A DNA stretch of 64,000 bases from Aquificaceae bacterium. Its GTDB lineage: Bacteria; Aquificota; Aquificia; Aquificales; Aquificaceae. Below, piece after piece: positions 15,763 to 24,582 of this stretch; the first letter of the stretch is position 1; each line of letters starts with the position of its first letter. The stretch lies in assembly GCA_027079305.1 (NCBI GenBank), contig JALWVU010000073.1, positions 62,001-126,000 of the forward strand. Reading direction: 5' to 3'. The notes beneath the pieces are model-generated. The model saw nothing but the letters and a program-made list of their open reading frames with translations, did no database searches and was not told where the DNA came from. Position numbers and translations under genes: made by a program.

Positions 15763-17387
15763 GCGGGCTTCTCCTGACGATTCTCCTGTTTGTCTGCATA
15801 TCTCTCGCTCAGAATCCGGTAGAGTATGAGCTCCTGAAAAAGTTCAGAAAAACCAAGGACGCGGGTATAGCCCTCTTTCTGCTCGAGAACTACCCGGAAG
15901 CGGTCTTTGGGGACGAGCTCAGAATCGACCTCGCCTCTATACTCCTCGAAAGCGGCGAAAAAGAACGTGCAAGAAAGGTTTTAGCAAAGGTCGATATTGA
16001 AAATGTCAGGGACGAATACGGAGATAAGACCCTGAGACTCTGGAAAGCTCTCGGTTTAGATCCCAAACCTTTCGTGCTGAGATTCCCGGAACTGGCTACA
16101 GATATGCTGGACAAGGTGGATCTGACTCCGGAAAAAGAAGAGAAGGTTTTCAGCAGGCTTATAAGGAAAAGGAAGCTTCAGGAGGTTCTCAGACATTCAA
16201 AGAGCTGTTTCCACAGAGGTCTTGCCCTTTACAGGATGAGGAAATACAAAGAGAGCGTGGAAGAGCTGAAGGAGTGTGAGGATAAGCGTTCGGGTATATA
16301 CGCACTACTTAGCTACGTTCGCCTGAAAGATCTCGATGGAGCGGAGAGGTTCGTAAGGAGCAAGGACGATCCCGAGCTTTACTTCAGGCTGGGCTGGATC
16401 TTTCTGAGTCTGGGAATGTATCCGGAGGCGAGAAAGTATTTCCTGTTCTCTGGACCCGACAGCAGGAGCTACTTCTACGCGGGGGTGGTGGACTTCATAA
16501 AGGGAAGATACCTCCTTGCTTACGAGGGTTTTTCAGAGGCGGAGAAGTTCGCTCGGGGAAATATAGATAGGGCGAGGATATACTTCTGGAAGGCCAAGGT
16601 TTCCGCAAAGCTCGGATTTGAGGACCTTTCCGATCACTATCTCAGGCTGGCTTCCGAGATGGCAGGCTTCTACTCCGCTGTGGCGAGAAGGTTCCTGGGC
16701 AAAGGTGTTTACGAAAAGGTGGACCTCTCCTACCCAGAAACGAACACTGAGCTTGCGGACAGGCTTATAACTATAAGAAGGCTCGGATTTCCCCATTACA
16801 TGAGGCTTGAGGCCTTTAAAAGCTTAGATAAATTTACTCCCGCGGACGTGCTCAAACTGGTAAAGGTAGATCCCTACGTGGCCATAAAAGTGGCTGTGAG
16901 AGCCTTCGGTGCTAACTCGGACGTATACAAAGCTGTCGCCTTCCCTACCCCTTTCGAGGAGATAGTCCGCAGAGTTTCCAAAAAGTTCGGCGTGGAGAGG
17001 GCGCTCATATACGCTGTTATGAGGCAGGAAAGTCTATTCAACGAGAGAGCCTTATCGAGTTCGGAGGCAAAGGGTCTGATGCAACTTATAGACAGAACCG
17101 CGGAATGGCAGGCAAGGAGGCTCCGCATAAAGCTGGAGGACGTCTACGACGTGGAGACAAACATAACCTTGGGAACCGCTTACCTGAGATATTTACTCGA
17201 TTTATGGAAAGGAGATCTCGTGAAGGCGGTGGCCTCCTACAACGCCGGTCAGGGGGCTGTGGGGAAATGGATAGATTACGAGGATGACTTCCTGTTCATA
17301 GAGACTATACCTTACAGCGAAACGAGGGACTACGTTCGAAAGGTCCTCTGGTATTACTATGTTTACTCGGAGAAGCTGTCTAAATGA
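15759..17387 (+). CDS. slt: Soluble lytic murein transglycosylase
   Basis: A periplasmic enzyme that cleaves peptidoglycan glycan strands to 1,6-anhydro ends. The 542-residue protein has an N-terminal signal segment (LLLTILLFVCISLAQ), a long helical repeat region of TPR-like pairs (about 40-330) that would form the Slt superhelix, and a C-terminal SLT domain with YAVMRQESLFNERALSS (catalytic glutamate in RQES), GLMQLIDRTA and VASYNAGQGAV. It starts at TTG, overlapping the previous stop, and its 3' end overlaps the convergent DUF2203 gene by 8 nt. Confidence 0.92.
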   Translation: MSGLLLTILLFVCISLAQNPVEYELLKKFRKTKDAGIALFLLENYPEAVFGDELRIDLASILLESGEKERARKVLAKVDIENVRDEYGDKTLRLWKALGLDPKPFVLRFPELATDMLDKVDLTPEKEEKVFSRLIRKRKLQEVLRHSKSCFHRGLALYRMRKYKESVEELKECEDKRSGIYALLSYVRLKDLDGAERFVRSKDDPELYFRLGWIFLSLGMYPEARKYFLFSGPDSRSYFYAGVVDFIKGRYLLAYEGFSEAEKFARGNIDRARIYFWKAKVSAKLGFEDLSDHYLRLASEMAGFYSAVARRFLGKGVYEKVDLSYPETNTELADRLITIRRLGFPHYMRLEAFKSLDKFTPADVLKLVKVDPYVAIKVAVRAFGANSDVYKAVAFPTPFEEIVRRVSKKFGVERALIYAVMRQESLFNERALSSSEAKGLMQLIDRTAEWQARRLRIKLEDVYDVETNITLGTAYLRYLLDLWKGDLVKAVASYNAGQGAVGKWIDYEDDFLFIETIPYSETRDYVRKVLWYYYVYSEKLSK

Positions 17388-17778
17388 ACTTTTCCTTTTC
17401 CGCGCTGTCCAGAAACTCTATGGGCTTCCTCCCTGCGAACCCGTCGTTCAGCTCGTGCCAGAACATTATGGTCTCCTCGTCCTCCTTCCAGCAGAGCCAT
17501 ATGTATCTGCCCTCGTGGTAGGAGAGGAAGTCTACGAGTATTGGATCCACACCTTTGATTACTCCCCCCAGCTCCTCTATCCTCATAAAGCCCTGCCGGA
17601 CAAGACTCTCAAGCTCCTTCAGTTTGGTCTGGTAATACATCCTCTCGAGGTCGTCTTCCTCCTCTTCAAGGCGAGAGTAGATCTCGAAGAGCTCGTTCTT
17701 TTTCAAGTTTATGTCCTCCACTATCGGTTTTATCTTCACAAGAAGGTTCCTCGCCTCTTCAAGGGTAAAGACCTTCAT
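17380..17778 (-). CDS. DUF2203 family protein
   Basis: A 132-residue protein of the DUF2203 family. It has the usual opening FTLEEARNLL, a charged helical middle, a segment GVDPILVDF, and the C-terminal motif IWLCWKEDEETIMFWHELNDGFAGRKPI, of which WHELNDGFAGR is diagnostic. No biochemical role is established for the family that I know of. It is convergent with slt and stands alone on its strand. Confidence 0.87.
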   Translation of the reverse strand: MKVFTLEEARNLLVKIKPIVEDINLKKNELFEIYSRLEEEEDDLERMYYQTKLKELESLVRQGFMRIEELGGVIKGVDPILVDFLSYHEGRYIWLCWKEDEETIMFWHELNDGFAGRKPIEFLDSAEKEKFI

Positions 17779-17883
17779 GCTCTTAAATATGTTGTCAACA
17801 GGCTGTATGTCAATAACTTTGAACCTGTTGGGAACTCAAGACCCGCTTGAAGGGGAGGCCAACGGCTCTATATTAAATCCGCC

Positions 17884-18384
17884 ATGGTGAGGAAGGCGAG
17901 GCTATCGGATGCGGAAGTTATTCATTCTCTCGTAAACTCTTACGCCCAGAAGGGCCTGCTTCTTCCCAGGAGTATGAGCTCCATATACGAGCACATAAGG
18001 GACTTCTGGGTTTACGAGGAGGAGGGGGAGGTCCTCGGTTGCTGTGCCCTTCAGATAGTCTGGGAGGACCTTGCGGAGATAAGGAGCCTCGCGGTAAGGG
18101 AGGACAGGAAGGGGGAGGGGATAGGCAGAAAGCTGGTGGAGGCCTGTCTTGAGGAGGCGAGGGAGCTGGGGATAGAGAAGGTCTTCTCTCTCACCTACGC
18201 CAAAGACTTTTTCGAGGGTCTTGGCTTCAGCGTGGTGGACAAGAGCGTTCTTCCCCACAAGGTATGGGGAGACTGCGTGAACTGCGTCAAGTTCCCCAAC
18301 TGCGACGAGATAGCGGTTATACTTAGGCTCGATGGGAAAGCCTCTCCTGAGCTTGAGAGGAATCTTCAGGCGGATAGAGGGTGA
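17884..18384 (+). CDS. GNAT acetyltransferase, short N-acetylglutamate synthase-like
   Basis: A 166-residue GNAT protein resembling the short, kinase-less N-acetylglutamate synthases (ArgA-like) that start arginine synthesis. Motifs: RKARLSDAEVIHSLVNSYA at the start, IRSLAVREDRKGEGIGRKLVEA (acetyl-CoA loop), FSLTYAKDFFEGLGF, and a C-terminal cysteine pair CVNCVKFPNCDE seen in this subgroup. ArgD is encoded 5 kb away. The 3' end overlaps lolD by 53 nt, an unusually long overlap. Substrate assignment is from family resemblance. Confidence 0.8.
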   Translation: MVRKARLSDAEVIHSLVNSYAQKGLLLPRSMSSIYEHIRDFWVYEEEGEVLGCCALQIVWEDLAEIRSLAVREDRKGEGIGRKLVEACLEEARELGIEKVFSLTYAKDFFEGLGFSVVDKSVLPHKVWGDCVNCVKFPNCDEIAVILRLDGKASPELERNLQADRG

Positions 18385-18994
18385 GGAAATACTGAGGGGG
18401 ATAGATCTGGACGTCCGCAGGGGAGAGTTCCTGAGCATAGTGGGGGCCTCAGGATCGGGTAAGAGCTCCCTCCTCTACATAATGGGGCTTCTGGACAGGC
18501 CCTCAGAGGGCGAGGTTCTCTTCGAGGGGAGGAGGGTGAACTTCGACAGGGAGGAGGAGATATCCGAGATCAGGAACAGGAAGCTGGGTTTTGTCTTCCA
18601 GTTCCACTACCTCCTTCCCGAGCTGACCGCTTTAGAAAACGTGATGGTCCCCATGCTAAAGCTGGGCATCCCGAGGGGGGAGGCCTCTGAGAGGTCTGCT
18701 CAGCTCCTCGAAAGCGTTGAGCTGAAAGGAAAGGAGGACAGAAAACCCCACCAACTCTCAGGTGGTGAACAGCAGAGGGTGGCTATAGCGAGGGCCCTTG
18801 CCAACGATCCCCTCCTCATCCTCGCGGACGAGCCTACGGGAAATCTGGACTCCAAGAACACGGAGGTAGTTATGGACATATTCACCGAGCTCAACAGAAG
18901 GGGGACGACCATAGTCATGGTAACCCACGAGGAGCACCTGGCCATGAGGACGGACAGGATTATCCAGATGAAGGACGGGAGAGTGGTGGGATGA
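18332..18994 (+). CDS. lolD: LolD-like ABC transporter ATPase
   Basis: ATPase of the MacB/LolD group, which drives lipoprotein release from the inner membrane or related export. The 220-residue protein has Walker A GASGSGKSSL (about 37-46), the Q-loop in FVFQFHYLLPELTALENV, signature LSGGEQQRVAIARAL, Walker B LILADEPTGNLD and switch VTHEEH, all intact. The partner membrane subunits (LolC/E) are not in the window. The start ATG 18332 fits the family N-terminus (KPLLSLRGI) despite lying inside the upstream gene. Confidence 0.86.
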   Translation: MGKPLLSLRGIFRRIEGEEILRGIDLDVRRGEFLSIVGASGSGKSSLLYIMGLLDRPSEGEVLFEGRRVNFDREEEISEIRNRKLGFVFQFHYLLPELTALENVMVPMLKLGIPRGEASERSAQLLESVELKGKEDRKPHQLSGGEQQRVAIARALANDPLLILADEPTGNLDSKNTEVVMDIFTELNRRGTTIVMVTHEEHLAMRTDRIIQMKDGRVVG

Positions 18995-19953
18995 AGAGCT
19001 TCAGGGACTTTATGGAAGAGAAGGTCCTCGAGTACTACAGATCTCCCCGTGAGAAGTTCTCATCGAGGGGGGACTTCTTCACAGCCCCCGAGCTGGACAG
19101 GGCCTTCGGGGAGGCGATAGCGGAGTTCCTGCACCCTTACCTGAAGAATCTGAACGATCCCGTTCTCTTAGAGCTGGGAGCGGGAAGGGGCCTTATGGCG
19201 AGGGACATGCTCTCCTATTACAGGGAGAAGGATCCTGATCTCTTCGGAAGGATCAGATACCTTATCTACGAGGCGAGCCCCTACCTGATCGAAAGGCAGA
19301 GGAAGGTCCTTGAGAAGTTTGAAAAGGTGGACTGGGTGGAGGAGTTTCCCAAAATGGAAGGAGTCATTCTCTCCAACGAGTTCTTCGATGCCCTCCCAGT
19401 TCACGTGGTAAAGGGAGGGAGGGAGCTATACGTGAACGAAAAGGGTGAGGAGGTATGGCTGAGCCTCGAGAACGAAAGTATCAGGGAATTCTTGAGGAGG
19501 ATGGGATACGAGGGGCTCGACCAGAGGATAGAGGTCTGCCTCGACTGTGTGGAGATGCTTAAAAACATAGCGGAGGCTCTCATAAGGGGATACCACCTAG
19601 TCATAGACTACGGCTACACCTCCGAAGAGCTTACCAGATTTCCTGAAGGGACGGTGGTTGGGTATAAAAAGCACACCCTCAGGAACGATATATACGTGGA
19701 GGAGGGTATGGACATAAGCGCCCAGGTGAACTTCTCTGTGCTTATGGAATACGGGAAGGACCTTGGACTTAAGACGATCCTCTACGACTCCCAGAGGAAC
19801 TTCCTCGCCAGCATCCCGGGCTTTCTTAGTAAACTCGAGGAGCTGAGCTTCGATGAAAGTCCAGAGGCGGTAGAGAGACTCTCACGCCTTAAGACCATGC
19901 TCATCAGCATGGGGGACAGGTTCAAGGTTCTCTTCCAGAGCAAGGGCTTGTAA
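18991..19953 (+). CDS. MidA-family SAM-dependent methyltransferase (DUF185)
   Basis: A 320-residue class I methyltransferase of the MidA/NDUFAF7 family; the mitochondrial relative methylates an arginine of complex I subunit NDUFS2. The SAM-binding motif is LLELGAGRGLMARDML (about 51-66); other family marks are YLIYEASPYLIERQR and VILSNEFFDALPVHVV, whose 'sNEfFDAlPv' is diagnostic. It overlaps lolD by 4 nt. The bacterial substrate is not known. Confidence 0.87.
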   Translation: MKSFRDFMEEKVLEYYRSPREKFSSRGDFFTAPELDRAFGEAIAEFLHPYLKNLNDPVLLELGAGRGLMARDMLSYYREKDPDLFGRIRYLIYEASPYLIERQRKVLEKFEKVDWVEEFPKMEGVILSNEFFDALPVHVVKGGRELYVNEKGEEVWLSLENESIREFLRRMGYEGLDQRIEVCLDCVEMLKNIAEALIRGYHLVIDYGYTSEELTRFPEGTVVGYKKHTLRNDIYVEEGMDISAQVNFSVLMEYGKDLGLKTILYDSQRNFLASIPGFLSKLEELSFDESPEAVERLSRLKTMLISMGDRFKVLFQSKGL

Positions 19954-19977
19954 AATAGATACTTCGGAGGAGAGAAG

Positions 19978-20493
19978 ATGGAAGACATAGTTGTGGGCGG
20001 ATACCTGGTAAAGGGGGACAGATACTACACGAAGGATCATGAGTGGGCTTACATAAAGAACGGAAAGGCCCAGGTGGGCATAACGGACTACGCCCAGAAG
20101 ATGCTGGGGGACATAGTCTACGTGGACCTGCCCGAAAAGGAACAGGAGGTAGAGGCCGGGGAGACCCTCGCCAATGTGGAGTCGGTAAAGAACGTAGCTC
20201 CCATCTACAGCCCCGTTACGGGGACGGTGGTGGAGATAAACGAGGACCTGATGGACGAGCCTGCCCTGATGAACGAGGATCCCTACGACGCGGGCTGGGT
20301 GGCGATAGTTGAGATGAAAGATCCCGCGGAGGTGGAGGATCTGATGCCTCCCGAGGACTACGCGGAGCTCCTGAGGGAGATAATAAAAGAGGAACAGGGA
20401 GAGGAGGCCACCGAGGAGATGCCCGTGGAGGGGCTTGAGGAGTCCCTCGAGGGTCTTCCCGAGGAAGAGCTGGGCTACGAAGAGGAAAGGTAA
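19978..20493 (+). CDS. gcvH: Glycine cleavage system H protein
   Basis: H protein carries the lipoyl arm that shuttles the aminomethyl group between P, T and L proteins. Core motifs are clear: DHEWAYIKNGKAQVGITDYA and LANVESVKNVAPIYSP, with the lipoylated lysine in ESVK. At 171 residues it is longer than the usual 125-130; the extra length is an acidic, glutamate-rich C-terminal tail from about residue 130. A GGAGGAGAG ribosome site precedes ATG 19978, and its stop overlaps the gcvPA start as TAATG. Confidence 0.93.
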   Translation: MEDIVVGGYLVKGDRYYTKDHEWAYIKNGKAQVGITDYAQKMLGDIVYVDLPEKEQEVEAGETLANVESVKNVAPIYSPVTGTVVEINEDLMDEPALMNEDPYDAGWVAIVEMKDPAEVEDLMPPEDYAELLREIIKEEQGEEATEEMPVEGLEESLEGLPEEELGYEEER

Positions 20494-21824
20494 TGTTCAT
20501 TCCCCACTCGGAGGAGGAGACAAGGGAGATACTCTCCCTTTTGGGTCTCAAATCCCCGGAAGATCTCTTCTCCCACATCGATCCATCCCTTTTGAATCCC
20601 CCAGAGAACCTGCCAGATCCAAAGTCTGAGGAAGAGCTGAGAAGATATTTCAAGGAGATCGCGGATAAGAACAGAAGACTGGTTTATTTCGCCGGAGCGG
20701 GGAGCTACGACAGGATAATCCCCTCCGCTATCTGGTTCCTGATAGAAAGGGGAGAGTTTCTAACAGCCTACACACCCTACCAGGCGGAAGCCTCACAGGG
20801 GACCCTCCAGGCCATATTCGAGTACCAGACCCTTATAACCCGGCTCACGGGCATGGAGGTGGCCAACGCCTCCATGTATGACGGGGGCTCAGCCCTCGCG
20901 GAAGCGGTTCTGATGGCGAGAGCTGTAAAAGGTAAAGGTAAAAGGGTGGTCCTCTCCTCCTGTGTGAACCCCTTCTACCGGGAGGTGGTTAGAACCTACC
21001 TGAGGGGATACGGGGACGAGATAGAGGAGATCCTATACACAGAAGAAGGCACAACGGACCTGAATGCCCTCGAAGACTCTCTTAAGGACGGAGAAGCCCA
21101 CGCCCTCGCGGTCCAGTATCCCAACTTCTTCGGATACGTTGAGCCTCTCGAAGAAATAGGGGAGCTCGCGAGAAGGTTTGATGTCCCCTTCATCGTTGTG
21201 GCTGATCCCGTCGCCCTCGCCATACTGAGACCTCCCGGCGAGTTCGGGGCTGACATAGTGGTGGGTGAGGGCCAGCAGATGGGGATTCCCATGAACTTCG
21301 GGGGGCCCTACGTGGGCTTCTTCGCCACCAGGGAGAAGTATGTCAGGAAGATGCCCGGAAGGATCGTGGGCCTTGCGGAGGATGTGGAGGGAAGGAGGGC
21401 CTTCACACTCGTCCTTCAGACGAGAGAACAGCACATAAGGAGGGAGAGGGCAACTTCGAACATATGCACAAATCAGAACCTGATGGCTCTGGCCAACCTC
21501 ATCTACCTCTCGCTTTTGGGAAAAGAGGGTCTAAGGGAAGTTGCCAGACAGAGCCTTTCTAAGGCCTTCTATCTAAAGAGGAAGCTCCTCGACCTGGGCT
21601 TCGAGGAGGTCTTTACGGGAAAGCACCTGTGGGAGTTCCCCTTGAAGGTAAAGAATGCACAGGCGGTATGGAAGGGCCTTTTAGAGAAAGGCTACATGCT
21701 CGGTATCCCCCTGGATAGGTTTTACACCAATCTTAACGACACACTCCTGATAGCGGTTACGGAGAAAAGGACCCGTGAAGAGATGGACAACATGACCTAT
21801 ATTTTGGAAAGGGAACTCCTATGA
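20493..21824 (+). CDS. gcvPA: Glycine dehydrogenase (decarboxylating) subunit 1
   Basis: The N-terminal half of a split P protein, which decarboxylates glycine with pyridoxal phosphate and passes the remainder to H protein. The 443-residue product has the family features GAGSYDRIIPSAIW, YTPYQAEASQGTLQAIFEYQT, ANASMYDGGSALAEA and GEGQQMGIPMNFGGPYVGFFA. The PLP lysine lies in subunit 2 (gcvPB), which is not in this window, nor are gcvT or the L protein. It is translationally coupled to gcvH and to the next gene. Confidence 0.93.
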   Translation: MFIPHSEEETREILSLLGLKSPEDLFSHIDPSLLNPPENLPDPKSEEELRRYFKEIADKNRRLVYFAGAGSYDRIIPSAIWFLIERGEFLTAYTPYQAEASQGTLQAIFEYQTLITRLTGMEVANASMYDGGSALAEAVLMARAVKGKGKRVVLSSCVNPFYREVVRTYLRGYGDEIEEILYTEEGTTDLNALEDSLKDGEAHALAVQYPNFFGYVEPLEEIGELARRFDVPFIVVADPVALAILRPPGEFGADIVVGEGQQMGIPMNFGGPYVGFFATREKYVRKMPGRIVGLAEDVEGRRAFTLVLQTREQHIRRERATSNICTNQNLMALANLIYLSLLGKEGLREVARQSLSKAFYLKRKLLDLGFEEVFTGKHLWEFPLKVKNAQAVWKGLLEKGYMLGIPLDRFYTNLNDTLLIAVTEKRTREEMDNMTYILERELL

Positions 21825-22696
21825 CGTCCTCGCCCCTCGTGAAGGAGCTTATGGTCTGCAACCCTATCGTCTGCGGCCTCGATACAAAAGTGAGGGAAGC
21901 CATAAAGATAATGGAGGACCACCACATAGGGAGCGTAATAGTGGTGGATAAGTTCTCCCGCAGGCCTCTGAACATAATCACCCACAAGGACATCATCTCC
22001 GCCATCTACCACAGCATGCTCGACAACACGGTGGAGGAGCTGATCGAACTCCTCCAGAAGAGGGAGCTCATAACCATACGGGAGGACGAGCCGGTAATAG
22101 AGGCCCTGAGGATCTTCGAGGAGAAAGGAATAGAGCACCTGCCTGTAGTGAACTCGGAGGGCTTCCTGGTGGGCATAATCACGGGAACGGATATACTAAA
22201 GGGGCTTCCCAGGTTCGCCCTGATAGATCCTCTCACGGGCCTCGAGAATAGGAGAGTTCTCGACTACCTGAATCACAAGCTGTCTGTCCAGAAGGCGAGG
22301 GAAATTTACGTTTTATTCGTGGATATAGACAACTTCAAGAAGGTAAACGATACCTACGGACATATCTTCGGAGACAAGGTTTTAAAAGAGGTCGCCCAGA
22401 GGATACTCGACTCGGTCAGAACCTACGACAACGTGATCAGATACGGGGGTGAGGAGATAGTAGTGGTGCTCCACAGGGTAGGCGAAGAAGACGCTCTCAA
22501 GATTGCGGAGAGGATAAGGGAGAACATCTCCTCCCTCAGTTTTGAGGAACATCCGGAGGTAAAGATCACCGCAAGTGTAGGTGTGGCGCCTTACAAAGAA
22601 TCCCTCTTCAAGACTATAGAGCTTGCGGACAAGGCCATGTATCTCGCCAAGAAAAGGGGTAAGAACCGGGTAGAGATCCTCAGAGAATCTCCCTGA
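21821..22696 (+). CDS. CBS-pair diguanylate cyclase (GGDEF)
   Basis: A 291-residue signalling protein. Residues 1-125 form two CBS motifs (VREAIKIMEDHHIGSVIVVD and VIEALRIFEEKGIEHLPVVN), which usually bind adenine nucleotides. Residues 130-290 form a GGDEF domain with DPLTGLENRR, FVDIDNFKKVNDTYGH and the active-site variant RYGGEEIVVV (GGEE, catalytically competent in known enzymes). No membrane segment is present. The ATGA overlap with gcvPA suggests joint transcription. The product would be cyclic di-GMP, perhaps gated by nucleotide binding; gating is inference. Confidence 0.89.
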   Translation: MTSSPLVKELMVCNPIVCGLDTKVREAIKIMEDHHIGSVIVVDKFSRRPLNIITHKDIISAIYHSMLDNTVEELIELLQKRELITIREDEPVIEALRIFEEKGIEHLPVVNSEGFLVGIITGTDILKGLPRFALIDPLTGLENRRVLDYLNHKLSVQKAREIYVLFVDIDNFKKVNDTYGHIFGDKVLKEVAQRILDSVRTYDNVIRYGGEEIVVVLHRVGEEDALKIAERIRENISSLSFEEHPEVKITASVGVAPYKESLFKTIELADKAMYLAKKRGKNRVEILRESP

Positions 22697-23807
22697 GCAC
22701 TTCCACGGCCTCCTCCACGTGCTCTCTCTCAACTATCAGAGGAGGGAGGAATCTCAGAACGTTCCCAGCGGTGCAGTTTACGACAAGCCCCCTCTCGAGG
22801 GCTTTCAGGACCGCATTCTTGCACTCCCTCTCCAGCTCAAGGCCGAGCATGAGGCCCCTTCCCTTCACCCTCCCCGCTCCCAGCTCCTCGAGCTTTTCCC
22901 TGAAGAACTCCCCCACCTCCCTGATCTGGGGAAGGAGTTTTTTCACCTCCTCCACCACCACGAAGCCCGCCCGACAGGCCAGGGGGTTCCCCCCGAAGGT
23001 GGAGCCGTGGCTTCCAGGCGTCAGGTGTTGGGCTACCTCCTCCCTCGCGAGCAGGGCACCTATGGGCACACCTCCTCCCAGCCCCTTCGCGAGGGTTATT
23101 ATGTCCGGCTCTATACCGAAATGCTGGTATCCGTAGAACATCCCAGTTCTACCTATACCCGTCTGGACCTCGTCCACTATGAGGAGGAGCCCCTCCTCCC
23201 TGCATAAACTCTGGACCTCTTTCAGGAACTCAGACTCACACTCGTTCACACCGCCCTCTCCCTGGATCACCTCGAGCATGATGCCTGCTGTGTTCCTGTT
23301 TACGAGCTTTATCACCGAGCCTATGTCGTTCAGCTCCGCGTAATCAAAGCCCTCCAGCATAGGCTCAAAGCCCTCGTGGAACTTCTCCTGAGCGGTTGCG
23401 GAAAGGCTCCCGTAGGTCCTTCCGTGAAAGCCCCTTCCGAATGTGATTATCCTGAACCTGTTCTCCCCCCTGTCCCTGAAGAACTTCCTCACAAGCTTTA
23501 TCGCCGCCTCGTTGGCCTCGGTTCCCGAGTTGCAGAAGAAGACCTTCCCGGAAGCCCAGAACTCCTCCACGAGCTTTTGAGCCAGCTCCTCCTGCCATGG
23601 ATTCTCGAACAGGTTGGATACATGGATCAGCTCCCTCACCTGAGAACATATAGCCTCAACGAGCCTGGGATGGGAGTGGCCGAGGGAGCAGACCGCTATC
23701 CCTGAAACGAAGTCCAGATACCTTTTCCCCTCATCGTCATAAAGGTATACACCCTCTCCCTTTACGAAGCGGACGGGAAGTCTGGAGTAGTTTTCGATCA
23801 CATACAT
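22680..23807 (-). CDS. argD: Acetylornithine aminotransferase
   Basis: PLP-dependent transaminase of arginine (and possibly lysine) synthesis. Starting at ATG 23807 it has 375 residues; a TTG two codons upstream (23813) is an alternative. Family motifs: YLDFVSGIAVCSLGHSHP, FFCNSGTEANEAAIKLVRKF, the HGRTYGSLSAT segment, VDEVQTGIGRTG, the PLP lysine in TLAKGLGGGVPIGA, and GSHGSTFGGNPLACRAG. It overlaps the convergent CBS-GGDEF gene by 17 nt. Confidence 0.93.
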   Translation of the reverse strand: MYVIENYSRLPVRFVKGEGVYLYDDEGKRYLDFVSGIAVCSLGHSHPRLVEAICSQVRELIHVSNLFENPWQEELAQKLVEEFWASGKVFFCNSGTEANEAAIKLVRKFFRDRGENRFRIITFGRGFHGRTYGSLSATAQEKFHEGFEPMLEGFDYAELNDIGSVIKLVNRNTAGIMLEVIQGEGGVNECESEFLKEVQSLCREEGLLLIVDEVQTGIGRTGMFYGYQHFGIEPDIITLAKGLGGGVPIGALLAREEVAQHLTPGSHGSTFGGNPLACRAGFVVVEEVKKLLPQIREVGEFFREKLEELGAGRVKGRGLMLGLELERECKNAVLKALERGLVVNCTAGNVLRFLPPLIVEREHVEEAVEVLREIL

Positions 23808-23817
23808 GCTCAATATC

Positions 23818-24558
23818 TTAATCCATGGGAATGGTCTCTCTCACTTCCCTTACCTTTTCAAGATACGCCTCCGCCAGAAGCAGTGTGTCCCCTTTTTCAG
23901 AAAAGGCGAGGACCTCTCCCCACGGAGAGTATATGGCGCTCTGGCCTGCGAACCTCGTCCCCTTGAACTCTCCCCAGGTATCGGAGACGACAGCGTAGCT
24001 CTGAAGCTCAATCGCCCTCGCCCGGGAAAGGGTCTTAAGGTGCTCCCTTCTGGCGTATCCCCACTGGGCGGGGACAAGGAGGATGTCTATGCCTTCCTTC
24101 CTGAGTTCGGAGACCATCTCGGTAAACCTGAGCTCGAAGCATATGAGAACACCCACCCTGCCGAATCCCGTTTCAAAGACGGGATTTCCCTCACCGGGAA
24201 CGAAGTATTTGTCCTCCTCGAAGGGAGAGAAGAGCTTAACCTTTGCCCTCTCTCCCAAAATCCTGCCTTCCTCGATAAGGAAGAAGGCGTTCTGTAAACC
24301 CTTTTCCCCTCTCTTAGGGAGCGTTCCGCAGATGGTTATACCTTTCCTTCTGGATACGTCCTTTAAGGTTTCGAGGACACTCACGGCCATCTTGGAGAAA
24401 TGCTCCATCCTTTCGTAATCAAAACCGCAGAAGAACATCTCGGGCAGAAGGAGTAGCGTGTTCTCCGGGACGTTGTTTGTAAACAGAAGGACCTTTTCAA
24501 GGTTAATATCCGGATCCTCCTCAAGGGATATCTGGAGGGAGGCAAGCCTGAACCTCAT
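23818..24558 (-). CDS. Carbon-nitrogen (nitrilase-superfamily) hydrolase
   Basis: A 246-residue nitrilase-superfamily amidase. The catalytic triad is visible: glutamate in LLLPEMFFCGFD, lysine in GERAKVKLFSPFEE, and cysteine in VGVLICFELRF. The sequence WGYARREHLKTLSRARAIELQSY is also typical. It lies 10 nt upstream of argD on the same strand and is probably co-transcribed. The group includes omega-amidases and deaminated-glutathione amidases; I cannot narrow the substrate. Confidence 0.88.
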   Translation of the reverse strand: MRFRLASLQISLEEDPDINLEKVLLFTNNVPENTLLLLPEMFFCGFDYERMEHFSKMAVSVLETLKDVSRRKGITICGTLPKRGEKGLQNAFFLIEEGRILGERAKVKLFSPFEEDKYFVPGEGNPVFETGFGRVGVLICFELRFTEMVSELRKEGIDILLVPAQWGYARREHLKTLSRARAIELQSYAVVSDTWGEFKGTRFAGQSAIYSPWGEVLAFSEKGDTLLLAEAYLEKVREVRETIPMD

Positions 24559-24582
24559 CCCCTAATATAATAGAGAACCTCC

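Noticed and set aside
18332-18384. Possible frameshift or wrong start, given the 53-nt overlap between the acetyltransferase gene and lolD
   Set aside because: Both N- and C-termini look normal for their families, so a real long overlap is the simplest reading.
20216-20653. Proline/serine-rich minus-strand frame over gcvH-gcvPA
   Set aside because: Low-complexity shadow of the acidic gcvH tail and gcvPA start.
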